Positions 61,654-64,000 of a stretch of 64,000 nucleotides of DNA are shown one piece after another. The stretch comes from Rhodosorus marinus (lineage: Eukaryota > Rhodophyta > Stylonematophyceae > Stylonematales > Stylonemataceae), in assembly GCA_029953675.1 (NCBI GenBank), contig JAMWBK010000001.1, positions 533,001 through 597,000 on the forward strand, read 5' to 3'. The position numbers and the translations under genes were made by a program. The notes below the pieces were generated by a model. That model was not told the origin of the DNA and searched no databases. It saw nothing but the letters and a program-made list of their open reading frames with translations. Each line of letters starts with the position of its first letter. Position 1 is the stretch's first letter.

Positions 61654-64000
61654 GTCGCCGTCACCTTCTATCCCAATCGATCGATCCGCACATGAGAAAA
61701 AGCTAAATATTTTCTATATTGTACAAACCAATAAAATTTCCGACAAGCACATTGACGAATATTTTCAACCAATGGCAAAAATCGAAAAATCCCTGTCGTA
61801 TCTACTAATCAGCTATGATCGGAAAATTCTGTCTACAATCGCTCCCTACCACCAGCCTGCTTAGGATGGTTCTCGAGTGCCTGAGTGCACAAGTTCCGAA
61901 GTGACTATCCATAGCTCCGATTTCAAAATGATTAACCGGCCGCCTAGCAGTCCCAAGAAAGAACAGGAGGATCTCTCCAGCGAAAAATGAACGTGGGCAA
62001 GAGGAGGAAGCGTTTGAATCCTAGTATTCGATGACTCCCTGTATGGAATCATAGGGCTTCTCTCTGTACTTGTAATCAATTCGCTAGATGTTAACGAGCC
62101 AAAATTTCGGTACTCATCCTCGATATCATAGAAGCAATTCTTTAGCACAGTCACCGTCCATGCGACTGTTCCCTGGGATACTGCTCCTGCCAACAAAGGA
62201 GTAGAACATAAAGGCACAGTAGTGCTGGCTGGAGAACGGTAACAAAGCAGAAGGTTGTGACAGCAGTACGGTAGGAGTCCGAGAGTGCGCATACATGTCA
62301 CGCGCCGACGCTTTCCGGTTTGCTGCTCAATAACCATGTACTTTCAGTTCTTGACCGCTCTTATTTTGAGTTCATGTGTGAACTTCTAAGAGCAAGCTAG
62401 AAATAAACAAGGAGCTGCATATTTCTCCGTAAACCCCGTGGGTAGGCCCTTGTTGTTTTCGAGATATTCTTGGCAAGTCGACTGTGTTGCAGGGCGCTAG
62501 AAGTTCTTGTTCAAAAGCTCGCAGTCATGAGACAAATCCATAGAGGCCACGAAGTAGAAAAACACCCTACAAGAAAACAAACTTCTTCAGGCGGCAGCTC
62601 TTGACCGGAACTGATCGGCAAATTTGGCTTTACATCGGGGCGTCGCAAGTCCCAGACAGATGAGCGCGAAATCCCGGGAGTTGGCGGGTCATCGTTCGAA
62701 CTAACAAGCAGCGAACGTCCTAAGGAATTAAAAAAAAAATCACCCGGGAAGCGATTTTGACCAGATCAGGTTGGCACTGCCATATTGCGAGTGGTCTAGT
62801 CAGCGTAGCAACAGTTCGGACGCTAGTCCAGCGTACAGCGTAAGTCCCTTGAACGCCGGAGACTCACTGTTCCCTTTCCTTTTCCTATGGCACCCACCCG
62901 GATCGCTAGTTTTCCAGTAAATCAGAGACTAAGAAAGCTCAAGCATTTCGCGAGCGTGTCGCAGGTCATGCATGAGGAGCACGATCGTTCGAAACAAAAT
63001 TTCCAAAACAAAAAAAACTAACAACTCGACCCACTGCCAATCCAAAACATGCTTACGCGCCATAAATGGGGAAGGATGATTCCCAGTAAAAATCCAAAAC
63101 ACAAACAGGACGTAACTGGTTTCCGATGTTTTGAACAGGGACAGACCCGCACACACAGAGGGAGAGTGCAGATAAAAAGGACAGAGATACTGCCACAGCT
63201 CAATACAGGACGAAACCCCCCTTCCCGGCAATGGAGATCAGTGAACTAGGAGAAGTAGACTAAGTTAGCGCAAATTGTGCTCGGGCGTTGATATCCCTGC
63301 CGAGACTGCCAGTCTCATTCCATTGGCACGAGACTGTTCGTATTCCCGCGGATCTTTGTTACTGCAGACGTCCTATCCCACTCGCCCGGTCAACCTTCCA
63401 TCGTTCGGGGATGAGACAGAAGAAAGAGTGTCCTTTCACCACTGCATAAACACTATCTTTCTAATGAGAACGTTTTCAGCTTTGCTCAACCACATAAACA
63501 CTATACTAAGAATCTCCCCCTCTCTCCCCCCCCAACCATAATATCCAAATCCAGCTATAAGCACACATCCCAACTTAACCTTTGCACAGAATGCACTCCC
63601 TCTCCACAACTTCCATTCAGGCTGCTTAAGGGGGGGGGAGGGGGGGGAAGGAGAAGGGGAAAGAGATCTTATCCCCCTATTTCAATACGCTGAAATAGTG
63701 CTAACCCCACTAATAAAATTCCAAAAACCGCTCAATTTTTGCACTCTGTCCCATTGTCCCATAATAGTCTTACCATGGAGAGAAAATATAATATGTTTTA
63801 AAAAAGAGGAAAAGAACCCTGATCTCGTTTTGTTCCATTGTGGATCAAATCATAAGTTGTCAGATACAAATATTTCATACCCCTCTGAAACGATCTGATT
63901 CTTCGTGAAGAATTGGTGTTTAATTGATTATAAGTTTTTTTTGAAAAGGTATGGATGGAGTAAGAGGGTTTTGTTTTAGGGGGATGGACGATGGTGCGGA
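61654..64000. other. Right-hand intergenic region
   Basis: AT-rich near the aminotransferase, then mixed. It contains a 158-codon minus frame at 61861-62337 with no domain and a 100-codon hydrophobic minus frame at 62929-63231, also unassigned. A long poly(G) run lies at 63630-63652. Nothing is supported with confidence. Confidence 0.45.

Noticed and set aside
61861-62337. 158-codon minus-strand frame upstream of aminotransferase copy B
   Set aside because: No domain and no link to copy B by splicing. Left unannotated.

Overview
This is nuclear DNA from a photosynthetic eukaryote. Every larger gene is broken by short spliceosomal introns (about 65-200 nt, mostly GTAAG or GTGAG donors and pyrimidine-rich CAG/TAG acceptors). 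Genes are monocistronic and lie on both strands. The one tRNA carries no encoded CCA. A protoporphyrinogen oxidase with a plastid-type leader and a CASTOR/POLLUX-type channel with a transit-like leader point to an alga. A red-algal or related lineage is possible, but I cannot fix the taxon from sequence alone. Genes have balanced base composition. They sit in AT-rich, repeat-rich spacers with many poly(G)/poly(C) and poly(A)/poly(T) runs.

Layout: 1231-3113 (+) alpha-carbonic-anhydrase-like membrane protein that has lost zinc ligands; 6164-6916 (-) protein with a CDCA7-type cysteine cluster; 15745-15930 (-) small acidic protein; 17999-18862 (-) GDT1/TMEM165 transporter; 20538-22627 (+) F-box/leucine-rich-repeat protein; 23259-25276 (-) protoporphyrinogen oxidase; 25956-26640 (-) broken LTR-retrotransposon gag/protease relic; 27301-29614 (+) CASTOR/POLLUX-type channel; 37581-38090 (+) C2H2 zinc-finger protein followed by a minisatellite and hairpins; 40440-41450 degenerate ~230-bp satellite; 41770-43756 (-) D-2-hydroxyglutarate dehydrogenase; 45338-45838 (-) intronless bacterial-looking protein; 48641-49321 (-) SANT/DUF6818-like protein; 51302-54394 (-) PPR protein; 55195-55267 (-) tRNA-Val(AAC); 56015-57059 (-) mitochondrial carrier; 58290-59518 and 60343-61653 (-) two tandem branched-chain aminotransferases.

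The genes do not form one pathway. They are a sample of organelle metabolism (haem/chlorophyll precursor oxidation, 2-hydroxyglutarate oxidation, branched-chain amino acids, ion and metabolite transport, organelle RNA processing) plus nuclear and ubiquitin-linked regulators. Large stretches, notably 6.9-15.7 kb and 29.6-37.6 kb, hold no gene I can support. The most interesting items are the apparently inactive carbonic-anhydrase-like protein, the PPR gene with two possible C-termini, the tandem aminotransferases with different first introns, the bacterial-looking single-exon gene, and the foldback and satellite structures. No CRISPR array, operon or prokaryotic defence system is present.
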